A stretch of DNA of 53,233 nt from Petrachloros mirabilis ULC683 (GTDB lineage: Bacteria; Cyanobacteriota; Cyanobacteriia; Thermosynechococcales; Thermosynechococcaceae), in the NCBI RefSeq assembly GCF_009939295.1, contig NZ_WVIC01000031.1, positions 1 to 53,233 on the forward strand. Reading direction: 5' to 3'. This document shows, piece after piece, positions 17,621-27,037 of this stretch. The position numbers and the translations under genes were made by a program. The notes beneath the pieces are model-generated. The model was not told where the DNA came from and did no database searches. It saw nothing but the letters and a program-made list of their open reading frames with translations. Positions within the stretch are counted from its first letter, which is position 1. Each line of letters opens with the position of its first letter.

Positions 17621-18013
17621 CTACGTTGGTGTATGGTTGCTCGTGACAAATTTCCGTAGCATAAGGGACACCGCGACGAATGCCGCGCATGCATATATTG
17701 AGGTGCCCAGAATGGGAATTTTGGTGGGAAAGATGAACACATAGCCCTGGCCTTTGATGAGCGCGGCGAAGCTGGAGACGCAAAATGGCATGAGAAAAAG
17801 CCGGAATGTCTGCCATCGCCTCTCCTTGGCGTCGGCGTTCGAGACGCTGAGTTGCAGCGCAACGCCAATTATCAGGCTGATCCCTACTGAATTGAGCCAA
17901 AGGGATAGAGATGAATCGAAAAGAAAGGCAACAGTAACCAGATACCAAATCAAATAGCACCAGAGGATCAGCTTACGCAGTGGCAGTGAGCCGAAATAGC
18001 GAAGGAGAGTCAT
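17621..18013 (-). CDS. Hypothetical small membrane protein
   Basis: From the preferred ATG at 18013 the protein has 130 residues and four predicted hydrophobic segments: LILWCYLIWYLVTVAFLF, WLNSVGISLIIGVALQL, LFLMPFCVSSFAALI and IYACAAFVAVSLMLRKF. A positively charged linker (NADAKERRWQTFR) lies between the second and third. The frame is open to 18118 but the upstream part is less protein-like. I recognise no family. It has no operon partner and may be acquired DNA. Confidence 0.55.
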   Translation of the reverse strand: MTLLRYFGSLPLRKLILWCYLIWYLVTVAFLFDSSLSLWLNSVGISLIIGVALQLSVSNADAKERRWQTFRLFLMPFCVSSFAALIKGQGYVFIFPTKIPILGTSIYACAAFVAVSLMLRKFVTSNHTPT

Positions 18014-18574
18014 GTAGTGCACACGGAATTGCCGAACTATAAAAGTAGCCCAAAGAAGCAGCTCTAAATGAGTATCAACTGACCCGTTCACAGGGTTTGC
18101 AGGGAATATGCCTGCCAAGGATCACGAGAATATCGGTTGATTGGGCAGGACTCGCCGTTGGCTGAGCGTTTCAACCACAGTTTCTACTTTTTGGGGAGGA
18201 TAACCAGTGAGCTCGCTGATCCAAAAGCGCATCAGATCTTTTTGATTGGCATCTTCACACAGTGAGTACATGCTGATCACACTCCAGTTTGGCTCAAGAC
18301 GAAATTTAAACTAGATTGCTGGAGTATAGGGAGAAATCACGAAGAGAATCGGTATTCCACCTTACAACGGGCCGCTCTTTTGGCCTTGATCTTAACCGAG
18401 GTAGAGAATTTTGACTTTTATGGAAAACCGCAAAACCGAAACCAAGGTAGCGAGTTAGACTAGTGACGGTATCATAAATCGCAGTTTAGCCAAGGCTAAC
18501 TGCCAAGTTGTCCCTGAGCAATCGCAAAGACAACCCATACCCAACCTTGAATGGAAAGGAATTTAGCAGAAACT
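18014..18574. other. Intergenic region with possible short reading frame
   Basis: A minus-strand frame from ATG 18271 to stop 18122 would give 49 residues (MYSLCEDANQKDLMRFWISE, then LTGYPPQKVETVVETL). The residues look protein-like and the same frame continues upstream without an ATG (RLEPNWSVIS), which suggests the tail of a decayed gene. Bases 18300-18574 should carry the cp12 promoter; TATCAT at about 18470 is a candidate -10. Confidence 0.3.
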
Positions 18575-18802
18575 ATGAGTGATATTCAAACCCAAATTGA
18601 AAAAGAACTAGAAAACGCTCGTGCCGCCTGTGGAACCAGCGGCGCTAGCTCCAGTGAATGTGCAGCCGCCTGGGATGTCGTCGAAGAACTCCAAGCTGAG
18701 GCATCTCATCAAAAAAGCAAAAATGAGCACACCAAGACTTCTCTAGAAGAGTACTGCGACGCCAATCCCGACGCTGCTGAGTGCCGAATTTATGACGACT
18801 AG
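18575..18802 (+). CDS. cp12: CP12, redox regulator of the Calvin cycle
   Basis: CP12 is a small, partly disordered protein that in the dark (oxidised) binds GAPDH and phosphoribulokinase into an inactive complex. The 75 residues have both cysteine pairs, Cys19/Cys29 and Cys61/Cys70 (CDANPDAAEC), plus the AWD-VEEL core motif at 32-39. The ATG at 18575 is preferred over one at 18551, which would add MERNLAET; AAGGAAT lies upstream. A strong hairpin follows downstream. This is a solid cyanobacterial marker. Confidence 0.95.
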   Translation: MSDIQTQIEKELENARAACGTSGASSSECAAAWDVVEELQAEASHQKSKNEHTKTSLEEYCDANPDAAECRIYDD

Positions 18803-18876
18803 CCCTCGTAGGGGCATCTGACGTGACTCTAGTTTATCTAGATCCAAGACGGCCAGCCTCAATTTAACTTCAACCC

Positions 18877-18906
18877 AGCGCCTGAGGGACTTTAACCTCA
18901 GGCGCT
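18877..18906 (+). terminator. Hairpin downstream of cp12
   Basis: AGCGCCTGAGG / CCTCAGGCGCT form a perfect 11-bp stem with loop gactttaa. It lacks a following T-run, so it may act as an mRNA 3'-end stabiliser rather than a classic intrinsic terminator. Confidence 0.6.
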
Positions 18907-18961
18907 AACGCTGTTGGGGATGAGAGCTGTCCCCAGCGCAATGACAGACACAGCAAAGATC

Positions 18962-19831
18962 ATGTGGATTGAACTTGAGCAATACATTACCCAGGCAACG
19001 GGGCAGCCATTTAGCGGATGTCGCTACACCCCTGTCGGGGGAGGGAGTATCAATCAGGCTTACTGCTTGCAAAGTAACAGCCAACGCTATTTTGTCAAGC
19101 TCAACGCGGCTCACAAGCTCAGCATGTTTGCAGCGGAGGCTGCGGGCCTCTTAGAAATGGAAGCCTCAAAATGTATTCGAGTTCCCCACCCGATTACGAC
19201 CGGAGTGGTTGCTGAGCATAGTTTTATCGTCCTGGAATGGATTGACCTTGGACGAGGAACGCCCCAAACTTGGTACACCCTGGGGCAACAACTGGCGCAA
19301 ATGCATACCACCTCAAGCCCACGAGGGTTTGGATGGCATCAGTCCAACACCATTGGTGACACCCCCCAGTTAAATTCATGGACAGCAGACTGGGCAACCT
19401 TTTTTGCCGAGCATCGCATTGGGTATCAACTGCGCCTCGCCCGACATCGAGGTGGTCGATTTTCCCAGGGAGCGGCGCTACAAGCGGCCATTCCCCAACT
19501 TTTAGCGAATCACCACCCTCAGCCAGCCCTTGTCCATGGGGATTTGTGGTCAGGCAATGCCGCCTTTACTGCGGCTGGAGAGCCGATTATTTTGGATCCT
19601 GCCCCCTATTACGGCGATCGAGAGGTAGATGTGGCCATGACTGAACTGTTTGGTGGGTTTCCCGCTGCATTCTATGAAGGCTATCAGCAGACTTTCCCCT
19701 TGCCGCCAGGGTATCAGCACCGCAGACTCCTCTATAACCTCTACCACATCCTCAATCACTTTAATTTGTTTGGGGGTGGCTACGGTGGACAAGCCGAGCG
19801 GATGATTGAGACGCTGTTGGCCAGCATATAG
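18962..19831 (+). CDS. Fructosamine kinase family protein
   Basis: Members phosphorylate sugar amines such as ribulosamines on glycated proteins, leading to their removal (deglycation). The 289 residues from ATG 18962 (MWIELEQYIT) show GGGSINQAYCLQSNSQRYFVKLN (nucleotide loop and Lys), FIVLEWIDLG, LVHGDLWSGNAAF (catalytic Asp) and ILDPAPYYGDREVDVAMTELFGGF (metal Asp). Length matches the family (about 288), which favours this start over ATG 18914. It appears monocistronic between cp12 and cikA. The in vivo substrate is not evident. Confidence 0.92.
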   Translation: MWIELEQYITQATGQPFSGCRYTPVGGGSINQAYCLQSNSQRYFVKLNAAHKLSMFAAEAAGLLEMEASKCIRVPHPITTGVVAEHSFIVLEWIDLGRGTPQTWYTLGQQLAQMHTTSSPRGFGWHQSNTIGDTPQLNSWTADWATFFAEHRIGYQLRLARHRGGRFSQGAALQAAIPQLLANHHPQPALVHGDLWSGNAAFTAAGEPIILDPAPYYGDREVDVAMTELFGGFPAAFYEGYQQTFPLPPGYQHRRLLYNLYHILNHFNLFGGGYGGQAERMIETLLASI

Positions 19832-20087
19832 CCTATCCCAAGCCAAGCCACAGCCAGTGATAGGGATTGAGATCTGCCCTATGCACTCCCCAAAGGTTAA
19901 AGGATTTGGAGGAATTTCCAAAGCGGGGCTTATCTACGCTAGAACGGAATTAACCAAAGGAAAATCAGTTTAGATACAGGCACCCTTGTGGTGTTTCCAA
20001 TCTCTGTCTCCAAACTGTTCCCAATAGCTTCAGGTCTGCGCCCCATCCTTGTGGCAGCGGGTCAATGACCGCCTAAGGAAAAGCATC

Positions 20088-22370
20088 ATGTCTAGTTCGG
20101 CGGTGACGACCCTGGTTCGTCCCTTGTCTATTTCTACTTTTGAGACGCTGCGATCGCTCCTCGCCCAGACTGCTCAAGATCTGCCCCGAGCCTCAGTTCA
20201 TCTCACTGAGACTGATTTGCCTGTGCGACCCCCTTCGCCCCTGGTGTTTACGGTTGTGGTCTCAAAGCGATTTAGCGCTCTGTTGCACGGCACTTCAGAT
20301 GGGGTAAACCCAACCCTTCAGGCTACATTGACCTTTGAGCTACAACACATTCATGACTTCTTAGATAGCTTAGCGGCACAGTATCCAGAGAGTCCTAAAT
20401 TGGATCAAGCCTTGGGGGCGATGGGGAATCGTGCCAATGACACCCATCTACAAAGCCAAATCACCCTGCGCTTAGTGGAGTTGCTGGCTACCCCCTCAGA
20501 TGTCCCTGAAGCGTTACCCACCCCCGCTTCCTGTCAACCCATGGTGGATGCGGCTCTCCATGAGCAAATTGCCCAAGAGCACTTGCTCAATCAAGTCACT
20601 ACTCAAATCCGTCAGAGTCTCGATCTGTCCCTGATTTTAAACACCGCAATTGAGCAGGCCAGGATCTTTCTAGAAGTAGATCGGGTGGTGATTTACCAGT
20701 TATTGGATACACCTGCGGAAACTGATCTCGACGCCCATGACACCCAGGTGATGGGGAGTGTGACCTATGAATCTTTGACATCACCGGATTTGCCCTCAAG
20801 CCTGCACTACCAAGAGCAACGGTGTTGGCAGCAGAATCACCCCTGTTTGCAAAAATATCTCCAAGGAAAACCCCTCGCAATTGCTGACATTGAGCAGGGG
20901 GGGGTTCACTCCCAATGCCTGTTCAATTTTCTTAAGGCAATGCAGGTTCGGGCTCAGTTGATCATGCCGATTTTGGTACAGTCTCGGTTGTGGGGGTTTT
21001 TAATTGCCCACCAGTGCGCCATTCCCCGCACCTGGCAAGACCGCGAACAACACTTGATGGAACATATTGCGGAGCATCTGGCCATTGCCATTTATCAGTC
21101 TCAACTCTATCAGCAGCTTCAGCAGCAAAAGCAAACCTTAGAAGATCAGGTAATGCAACGCACTCAAGAGCTTCAATCGGCACTCCTGGTCACTCAGTCT
21201 GCTCATCGAGCCAAGAGTGATTTTTTGGCCACCATGAGTCACGAGTTAAAAACCCCACTGACCTGTGTCATTGGTATGTCCGCCACGCTGCTGCGCTGGT
21301 CTCTAGGCCCCTTGACCGAAAAGCAACGCAGCTACCTGCAAACCATTCATGACAGTGGTGAGCACTTGCTAGAGTTGATCAACGACATTCTAGAGTTTTC
21401 CCATGCCGAGGCTGGCAAGGCGACTCTAAACCTGGTAGAGTTTTCGATTTTGTCACTGGCTAAACAATGTCTACAAATGCTTCGCGACAAGGCGCTGGCC
21501 AATCAAATTACCCTCAAAACCAGTTTTGATATTCCAGCGCAGCGCGATCGCTTTCTGGCTGATCCTCGGCGAGTCAAGCAGATTTTGTTAAATCTGCTCA
21601 GCAATGCGGTTAAATTTACCCCCCCAGGCGGTCAAGTCACCTTACGCCTTTGGATGGAATCTCACACAGTGGTATTCCAGGTAGAAGATACTGGCATTGG
21701 CATCTCTACCAGTCAGCAGTCACTCCTGTTTCAGCGGTTCCAACAATTGGATAGCTCTTACCGCCGCAATTATGAAGGTACCGGGCTAGGCTTAGCTTTA
21801 ACCAAACAATTGGTTGAGTTGCACCAGGGCTGGATTGAGGTCACGTCTGAAGAGGGCAAAGGATCAATCTTTACTGTCAAGATTCCCCATCAAGCTCGCT
21901 CCGAGGTGGCACCATCCTCGCTGCCGGTCTTAGCTTCTACCGGCACCTTGCAGTCTGCGGGACGAATTATGTTGGTTGAAGATGAAGAGGAGTCTGCAAG
22001 CATGGTGTGCGACATGCTAACGGCTGCTGGGTATCATGTGGTTTGGTTAGTGGATGGGGCAGCGGCTCTAGAGCAAATCCGTTTTGTGCAGCCGATTGCC
22101 ATGATTGTCAACCTGGAGACACCTCACATCGCCCAACTCAATCTTGTGCAACGGGTTCGCTCCCAAACGGAAAGGCGACCGATTAAGATCTTGGCATTTG
22201 CAGGTGTCGTTGTAGAGTCTGAAGACTGTGCGTTGATGGACTGGGGGGCTGATGCGATCTTGCCAAAACCGGTTCGTCCTGAGGACTTGATCTATACGAT
22301 TGAAGCGCTTTTGGGCAACAGAGCCCGTAAGCCTCTCGAAGCAGATTCTCTCGGGACTCTGGAAAGATAA
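20088..22370 (+). CDS. cikA: CikA-type circadian input histidine kinase with pseudo-receiver
   Basis: CikA resets the Kai clock and, as a phosphatase, acts on RpaA; its pseudo-receiver binds quinones and KaiB. From ATG 20088 (AAGGAAAA upstream) the protein has 760 residues, close to the S. elongatus protein (754). Order: N-terminal region 1-160, GAF about 165-340, HisKA with His385 in SHELKTP, HATPase (N-box NLLSNAVKF, DTGIGIS, GTGLGLAL), and a C-terminal receiver from about 626 in which the phospho-acceptor is Asn675 (MIVNLET). Cys277 (HSQCLFNFL) sits where bilin-binding GAF domains carry the chromophore Cys, though without the usual following His. The Kai genes are not in this window. Confidence 0.88.
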   Translation: MSSSAVTTLVRPLSISTFETLRSLLAQTAQDLPRASVHLTETDLPVRPPSPLVFTVVVSKRFSALLHGTSDGVNPTLQATLTFELQHIHDFLDSLAAQYPESPKLDQALGAMGNRANDTHLQSQITLRLVELLATPSDVPEALPTPASCQPMVDAALHEQIAQEHLLNQVTTQIRQSLDLSLILNTAIEQARIFLEVDRVVIYQLLDTPAETDLDAHDTQVMGSVTYESLTSPDLPSSLHYQEQRCWQQNHPCLQKYLQGKPLAIADIEQGGVHSQCLFNFLKAMQVRAQLIMPILVQSRLWGFLIAHQCAIPRTWQDREQHLMEHIAEHLAIAIYQSQLYQQLQQQKQTLEDQVMQRTQELQSALLVTQSAHRAKSDFLATMSHELKTPLTCVIGMSATLLRWSLGPLTEKQRSYLQTIHDSGEHLLELINDILEFSHAEAGKATLNLVEFSILSLAKQCLQMLRDKALANQITLKTSFDIPAQRDRFLADPRRVKQILLNLLSNAVKFTPPGGQVTLRLWMESHTVVFQVEDTGIGISTSQQSLLFQRFQQLDSSYRRNYEGTGLGLALTKQLVELHQGWIEVTSEEGKGSIFTVKIPHQARSEVAPSSLPVLASTGTLQSAGRIMLVEDEEESASMVCDMLTAAGYHVVWLVDGAAALEQIRFVQPIAMIVNLETPHIAQLNLVQRVRSQTERRPIKILAFAGVVVESEDCALMDWGADAILPKPVRPEDLIYTIEALLGNRARKPLEADSLGTLER

Positions 22371-22412
22371 CCCATTGTCACGTTTCTACTGGTTTAGCTA
22401 GCTCAACTCGGG

Positions 22413-23750
22413 TTATGGGTTGCGCCGCTGTTGAGCGAGTAAGTAATCAATACACTGGCGGGCGGTTCGGCCTGAGCGTCCGTTTTGGCGGGTTGCCCAC
22501 TGTAGGGCTTGAAATTCTAAGGCGTCGGTGGCCAATTCCAGGTGAGACTGGCAGGCTAGGTGATGCACGATCTGTAAGTAAGTCGGCTGATCCGGTGGCT
22601 CAAAAGTTAGGGTGAGGCCAAAGCGATCGCTGAGGGAGAGCTTTTCTTGCACGGTATCCCAGGCATGAATTTCGTCGGCGTGGCTAGGTCGGGGCCGCTC
22701 ATCAAAAAATTCTCGAATCAAGTGCCGCCGGTTTGAGGTGGCATACACGACCACATTTTGGGGGCGAGCTGTCAGGTTGCCCTCTAAGACGACTTTTAGG
22801 GCTTTGTAGCTGTCTTCCTCTGCTTCAAAGGACAGATCATCGACAAATAAGATGAACTTCTGGGTGCGATCGCACACTTGTTCCACAATTTGGGGCAGTT
22901 GGGACAAATCGGCCTTGGCAATTTCAATTAACCGGAGGCCGCGATCGCAGTATTCCCACAGCAGCGCCTTAATCAGAGCCGACTTCCCCGTCCCCCGACT
23001 GCCGTATAACAGCACATTCAAAGCCCGACTTCCTGCTAGCAGCGCCTCGGTATTGGCCAACAGCGCCTCCTGTTGACGCTCATAACCAACCAAGTCAACC
23101 AGCCGAATGGGGTCAGGCGTTCTAATGCCTTGGAGTTGCCCCGACTGCCAACGAAGCGCCAGGTATTGACCCACAATGCCAGTCCCCTGCTGACCGTAAG
23201 CCTCCACCAGCACCGGTAACTGCTCTGCCCAAGTAGCCTCATCAGTAAACACCGCCAACAAAGGGTGAGCTGCCCCAACTTGGACTGGGCGCAGCCCATC
23301 CCAGGTTGCCCCAGCCCCTTGCACGGCCAAGATCATCATCCACTCCGAGATTTTCGCTTCGCCCTGCGCCAGTGCTTGCAAGTGGGTGAGATCCTGCTGC
23401 GCCGCCGCCAGCCATTCCTCTGGAATTTGCGCTCCTTCACAACTTTGGACATATTGGGTCAGCGGATTTTCAGCAATAGCCAGTTGGTGAACAAGATACC
23501 CTCGCCAGCTCTGCTGTGTTGCCGCCAAGGCATAAAACCAATCTCCATAGGCTCGGAGGCAAGCTGCGATCGCTGTCGTCTCTTCTACGGGGCGCGCAGA
23601 GGGTGAACTGAGCCAAGCCACCCTGGCCAACTTACTCAACAGCCGCTGAAAGGCAATGCCCACAGAGCCCGCCAAAACCGGCGCATAGATCAGCAGGGCA
23701 GCAGCGTGATACTGCAACTGAATGACTTCATCCAAGGGAATCACAGACAT
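22413..23750 (-). CDS. DUF815 AAA+-like ATPase
   Basis: DUF815 proteins are P-loop ATPases of unknown role. The 445 residues from ATG 23750 have an alpha-helical N-terminal half (to about 225) and a C-terminal ATPase core beginning LVDLVGYERQQEALLANTEAL, with Walker A LLYGSRGTGKSALIKALL, Walker B FILFVDDLSF, sensor VVVYATSNRRHLI and an arginine-rich region ERPRPSHADEIHAWDTVQEKLSLSDRFG. The final residues NGRSGRTARQCIDYLL fit the lid. It is convergent with cikA. A short antibiotic-biosynthesis-monooxygenase-like gene lies 45 nt upstream on the same strand. Confidence 0.85.
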   Translation of the reverse strand: MSVIPLDEVIQLQYHAAALLIYAPVLAGSVGIAFQRLLSKLARVAWLSSPSARPVEETTAIAACLRAYGDWFYALAATQQSWRGYLVHQLAIAENPLTQYVQSCEGAQIPEEWLAAAQQDLTHLQALAQGEAKISEWMMILAVQGAGATWDGLRPVQVGAAHPLLAVFTDEATWAEQLPVLVEAYGQQGTGIVGQYLALRWQSGQLQGIRTPDPIRLVDLVGYERQQEALLANTEALLAGSRALNVLLYGSRGTGKSALIKALLWEYCDRGLRLIEIAKADLSQLPQIVEQVCDRTQKFILFVDDLSFEAEEDSYKALKVVLEGNLTARPQNVVVYATSNRRHLIREFFDERPRPSHADEIHAWDTVQEKLSLSDRFGLTLTFEPPDQPTYLQIVHHLACQSHLELATDALEFQALQWATRQNGRSGRTARQCIDYLLAQQRRNP

Positions 23751-23795
23751 GTTCCTTGTCCTGGATTCAGGTCGATTGAGCATTCGGGCATCCGG

Positions 23796-24137
23796 CTAAA
23801 CTTTGGAGTCATCAGCATGGGCTGGGTCAATTGCGCATACCAACTCATAGGTGTGAGTTGCAGGAGGGGAAACAAACAGAGGGCTCATCTGTGCCAGAAT
23901 CTGGTCGTAGACCTGAGTATGGTTGGCTTCCATATCTTCTATGCTCTCCCAGAAGATCACGGAAATGCCCCGATCTGTACCGGGCTCTTGCAGCAAGTAT
24001 GCCCCCTTAAACCCCTGTCCGTAAGTGCCGACAGCCTCTTCGTAGAGGTGCCGCATTTCATTGAATTTGCCGGGCTTAAACTCACCAATGGCAACATAGG
24101 CATATTGCCGCTTCAGAAAATCTTGAAAGTCTGACAT
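23796..24137 (-). CDS. ABM-like dimeric alpha/beta-barrel protein
   Basis: The 113 residues from ATG 24137 have one ferredoxin-like repeat: YAYVAIGEFKPGKFNEMRHLYEEAVGTYGQGFKGAYLLQ, then GISVIFWESIEDMEANHTQVYDQI, as in antibiotic-biosynthesis-monooxygenase (ABM) domains and other small dimeric barrels. Most cyanobacterial members have unknown substrates. No cofactor residues stand out. It may be co-transcribed with the DUF815 gene. The frame is open to 24167 but MSDFQDF is the natural start. Confidence 0.65.
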   Translation of the reverse strand: MSDFQDFLKRQYAYVAIGEFKPGKFNEMRHLYEEAVGTYGQGFKGAYLLQEPGTDRGISVIFWESIEDMEANHTQVYDQILAQMSPLFVSPPATHTYELVCAIDPAHADDSKV

Positions 24138-24625
24138 TGCAAAACCGCTCACGATATAGTGCCACACTAAAGGAAGCTGGTTCCAGTTCCGAAAAGTTAT
24201 GCACAGTTCTTAAGAATTCCCTCCCATTCTGAGAGGCCGTCTGAAAAGCCTCATTCATCCCTGCATTAGCCCCCCCGACCCCCCAATTTGGGGGGAGAAA
24301 GCCAAAAACTCTGCTCATTTCCCCCCAGAATTACGCCCTGCGGGCACGCTGCGCGAGGGGGGGCTAGGGGGGCAAGTGCAAGGTCCAAGCAACTTCTCAA
24401 ACAAGCTCTGAGAGGCCGTCTTTAAGGTTTTGCTCTACATTCGCCCCCAACCCGCATTCTGGAGGACTTAAGAGTGATCAAAGTCCCCCAGAATGGGGGA
24501 TTTTGAGGGCGGGTGCAAAGTGTTAGAAACTTTTCAAACCACCCTGACGGGTCTGCGGCCTCAAGTCCTAGTATTCCGTCAATGGTACGCTAGCAGGCAA
24601 CTCTCACCCCAGCTTATTCCCAACT
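24138..24625. repeat. Repeat block, family C, two tandem units
   Basis: Bases 24219-24410 and 24411-24540 are two related units, each beginning GAGAGGCCGTCT and containing G/C-rich inverted arms (CCCCCCAATTTGGGGGG; CCCCCAGAATGGGGG). The first unit is nearly the same as 39155-39310, including the phrase AGAAAGCCAAAAACTCTG. Short ORFs through it (such as 24082-24318) are repeat-encoded and not genes. TAGTATTCCGTCAA at 24570 echoes family B. Confidence 0.75.
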
Positions 24626-25501
24626 ATGAAAGGCATCATTCTTGCAGGTGGCTCTGGCACTCGCCTTTATCCAGTGACTCAGGTGTTATCAAAACAGCTG
24701 ACTCCTGTCTATGACAAACCCATGATCTACTACCCGCTCTCAACCCTGATGTTGGCTGGAATTGACCAAATCTTAATTATCTCCACCCCCCAAGATCGCC
24801 CCCTGTTCCAACGCTTACTCCAAGACGGCACCCAACTTGGAATCCATCTGAGCTACGCAGAGCAACCCCGTCCAGAAGGGTTGGCGCAAGCCTTCATCAT
24901 TGGTCGAGAATTCATTGGTTCAGACAGTGTCGCCCTGATTTTGGGGGATAATATCTTTTATGGCAGCGATCTGGCCAAGGGGTTGCAACAGGCGACGGCA
25001 CTTGAATCAGGGGGCTTAGTCTTTGGCTATTGGGTGAACGACCCTCAACGCTACGGGGTGCTGGCTTTTGACGAACAGGGAAACATTGCAGACATCGAAG
25101 AAAAACCAGCGGTGCCTCAGTCCAACTATGCCGTCACCGGGTTGTACTTCTATGACAATCAAGTCATTGATATTGCGGCAAGCCTCAAGCCCTCAGCTCG
25201 GGGAGAACTGGAGATCACGGATGTTAACCGCACCTATCTCAAGCAGAACCAACTAAAGGTAGAAAAACTGAGCCGAGGAGTAGCCTGGCTCGATACAGGA
25301 ACCCACGAAAGCTTACTGCAAGCGGCCTCTTTTGTGGCTACCATTGAGCAGCGTCAAGGGCTCAAAATTGCCTGTATTGAGGAGGTTGCCTACCACATGG
25401 GTTACATTGACAAAGAGCAGGTGATTCGGCTCAGTCACCCGCTCCAAAAAAGTGGCTATGGTCAATACCTACTGAGGATGATCGAAGGCCCACAGCCCTG
25501 A
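24626..25501 (+). CDS. rfbA: Glucose-1-phosphate thymidylyltransferase
   Basis: RfbA makes dTDP-glucose from dTTP and glucose-1-phosphate, the first step toward dTDP-L-rhamnose and other deoxysugars for surface polysaccharides. The 291 residues start [18 protein letters not shown] with the nucleotidyltransferase signature, then [57 protein letters not shown] and [12 protein letters not shown]. It is full length. No rfbB, rfbC or rfbD lies next to it, and it is bordered by repeats, so it stands apart from any polysaccharide cluster. Confidence 0.96.
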   Translation: MKGIILAGGSGTRLYPVTQVLSKQLTPVYDKPMIYYPLSTLMLAGIDQILIISTPQDRPLFQRLLQDGTQLGIHLSYAEQPRPEGLAQAFIIGREFIGSDSVALILGDNIFYGSDLAKGLQQATALESGGLVFGYWVNDPQRYGVLAFDEQGNIADIEEKPAVPQSNYAVTGLYFYDNQVIDIAASLKPSARGELEITDVNRTYLKQNQLKVEKLSRGVAWLDTGTHESLLQAASFVATIEQRQGLKIACIEEVAYHMGYIDKEQVIRLSHPLQKSGYGQYLLRMIEGPQP

Positions 25502-25503
25502 TT

Positions 25504-25525
25504 CTGATTAACTGTAGTTAATCAG
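25504..25525. terminator. Hairpin after rfbA
   Basis: CTGATTAACT / AGTTAATCAG form a perfect 10-bp stem with loop GT, starting 3 nt after the rfbA stop. There is no T-run. Just beyond it, TAGTGTTCCGTCAGG (25557-25571) matches the family B module. Confidence 0.5.
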
Positions 25526-25610
25526 GGTGGCCACGATTCAGAACCAGTTGACTACTAGTGTTCCGTCAGGTTGGGGGGTGAACATAGAGCAAGACTTTAA
25601 AGACAGCCTC

Positions 25611-26609
25611 TTAAGTTAGGAGATTGTTGGAAAGGATAGCGGTTCTTCCCCCTAGCCCCCCCATGGGAACCCGTCCCGTTTGCATACATCGCCAAATATG
25701 TTCAAAGACAAGACCCGGTTCTCCTGATGGCATTTCAGCAAAGTAGCCATGACCCATGGGCGGATCATAGGTGTTATTGAAATCAGCGCAATCTAATGCA
25801 TAGACATTTTTACTGACTTTAAATATGTTTTCTGGGCCAGTGTGTCCAAGTCGTTTAGAGGCAATACTATGAGCGACATTGGCCACTTTGCTGGCACGCA
25901 TGGCTAGGTCGTCAGCCGCAAAGTAAACAGCTACATTTCTAGCAGAAGATGGAATATGTTGTCCTTCTTTCCCTGATTCAAGCGCTTCATTGACAAGATC
26001 TGCCGCAGCCATGAAGATATTCCGAAAAATTAATGGTATACCTTGAGGCAAGAAGTAGTGAACAGTGTCTGCAAAGGCAGCGCGGAGTACCCGATTTCCC
26101 ATGGAATGAGCTAGAATATTAATTCGCTTTGTGCAAGGGTTGGCTTCATTACTGTTTTGCTCACGCCAGTCTAAAAATTTTTGAAATAATCTTGAGTATG
26201 CTACTCCACTTTGATCGGCAGCAATTTGATCATTAAAGTAGTCTCTGACTTGACCAAAGTTGTTGTCGCATGGCCAGATGAGTGGCACAACCTGGACATA
26301 ATTGGGAGACTTGAGATTAAACAAGCTTTGCAAGGTTTGAGCGCGTGGAAAAATGGCTGGTTCGGGTAGATTATTATATCCATGAATGTAGAATAATATT
26401 TCTTTTACATTCCTATTTCGAAGCTCGCTGAGAAAAACCTGGCTGCCAATTTCAGTGTAGGTGTTTGCACTGTCTCTCCTGCAAAAGTAAACAGACTGCT
26501 CTGCCTGATTATTTTTTAAGTCAAAACTAACTGAACGAGGTAAACCTGCATTGGCTTCTCGAACAGGCGTTGGGCCTTCATTCAGCACTCGATTGGTGAT
26601 AAATAACAT
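25611..26609 (-). CDS. DUF900 alpha/beta-hydrolase
   Basis: This is a predicted serine hydrolase of the alpha/beta fold. The 332 residues contain EILFYIHGYNN (oxyanion region), VVPLIWPCDN, the nucleophile elbow in INILAHSMGNRVLRAAF, and a C-terminal MGHGYF likely to supply the His. An acidic partner may lie in VYFAADDLAMRAS. The substrate is unknown. The gene is visibly AT-richer than its neighbours and is bounded by repeats on both sides (25557-25612, 26653-26759), which suggests acquisition. The C-terminal tail (from about GRVPMGGLGGRTAIL) reaches into G/C-rich repeat-like sequence and may be repeat-derived. Confidence 0.8.
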   Translation of the reverse strand: MLFITNRVLNEGPTPVREANAGLPRSVSFDLKNNQAEQSVYFCRRDSANTYTEIGSQVFLSELRNRNVKEILFYIHGYNNLPEPAIFPRAQTLQSLFNLKSPNYVQVVPLIWPCDNNFGQVRDYFNDQIAADQSGVAYSRLFQKFLDWREQNSNEANPCTKRINILAHSMGNRVLRAAFADTVHYFLPQGIPLIFRNIFMAAADLVNEALESGKEGQHIPSSARNVAVYFAADDLAMRASKVANVAHSIASKRLGHTGPENIFKVSKNVYALDCADFNNTYDPPMGHGYFAEMPSGEPGLVFEHIWRCMQTGRVPMGGLGGRTAILSNNLLT

Positions 26610-27037
26610 AATTAATCTGCCTCAGAAGCTTTAGTGACTTTCACTTCCTGCCTATAGCGGTTCTCACCTGAGTGAGGTACGGGGTGTGGGGTTCCACCCC
26701 CACGCAGGGGGCACTGCCCCCTGCACCCCATTTACTCCATCGATCTATAAACCGCTATATATTGTCTGTCAAACATCATCGAAAGATAAGACTTGCTGGA
26801 AATCGTTACAGATCCAAGCCTTTCTCTGATGCCATTCTTCTGGTGCCATTAATTGATCTAGCTCTACAGCAGCATGGCGCGGTTGGGGGTTCGCCCATGA
26901 GATGTCCTTCTGGACAAAATGGAAACCGCTAGAGACTCTGATGCCGCAGCGGTTGGCCAACATCTGCGTCTTCTACCCTGTTGTTTCAGACCCTTGAGTC
27001 TAGCCGCAAGCCGCCTGCTCGCAAAGCCTGATTCAGT
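26610..27037. other. Intergenic region with MITE and unassigned sequence
   Basis: Besides family A copy 2 (listed separately), 26769-26963 on the minus strand holds a 64-residue frame ending LDQLMAPEEWHQRKAWICND followed by FQQVLSFDDV. It looks protein-like but matches nothing I recognise and has no good start signal. It may be a gene fragment left beside the MITE. Confidence 0.35.
26653..26759 (-). repeat. MITE-like repeat, family A, copy 2
   Basis: This 107-bp unit has ends TATAGCGGTT and AACCGCTATA and the same internal palindromes as copy 1, in inverted orientation. It lies upstream of the DUF900 hydrolase gene. Confidence 0.85.
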
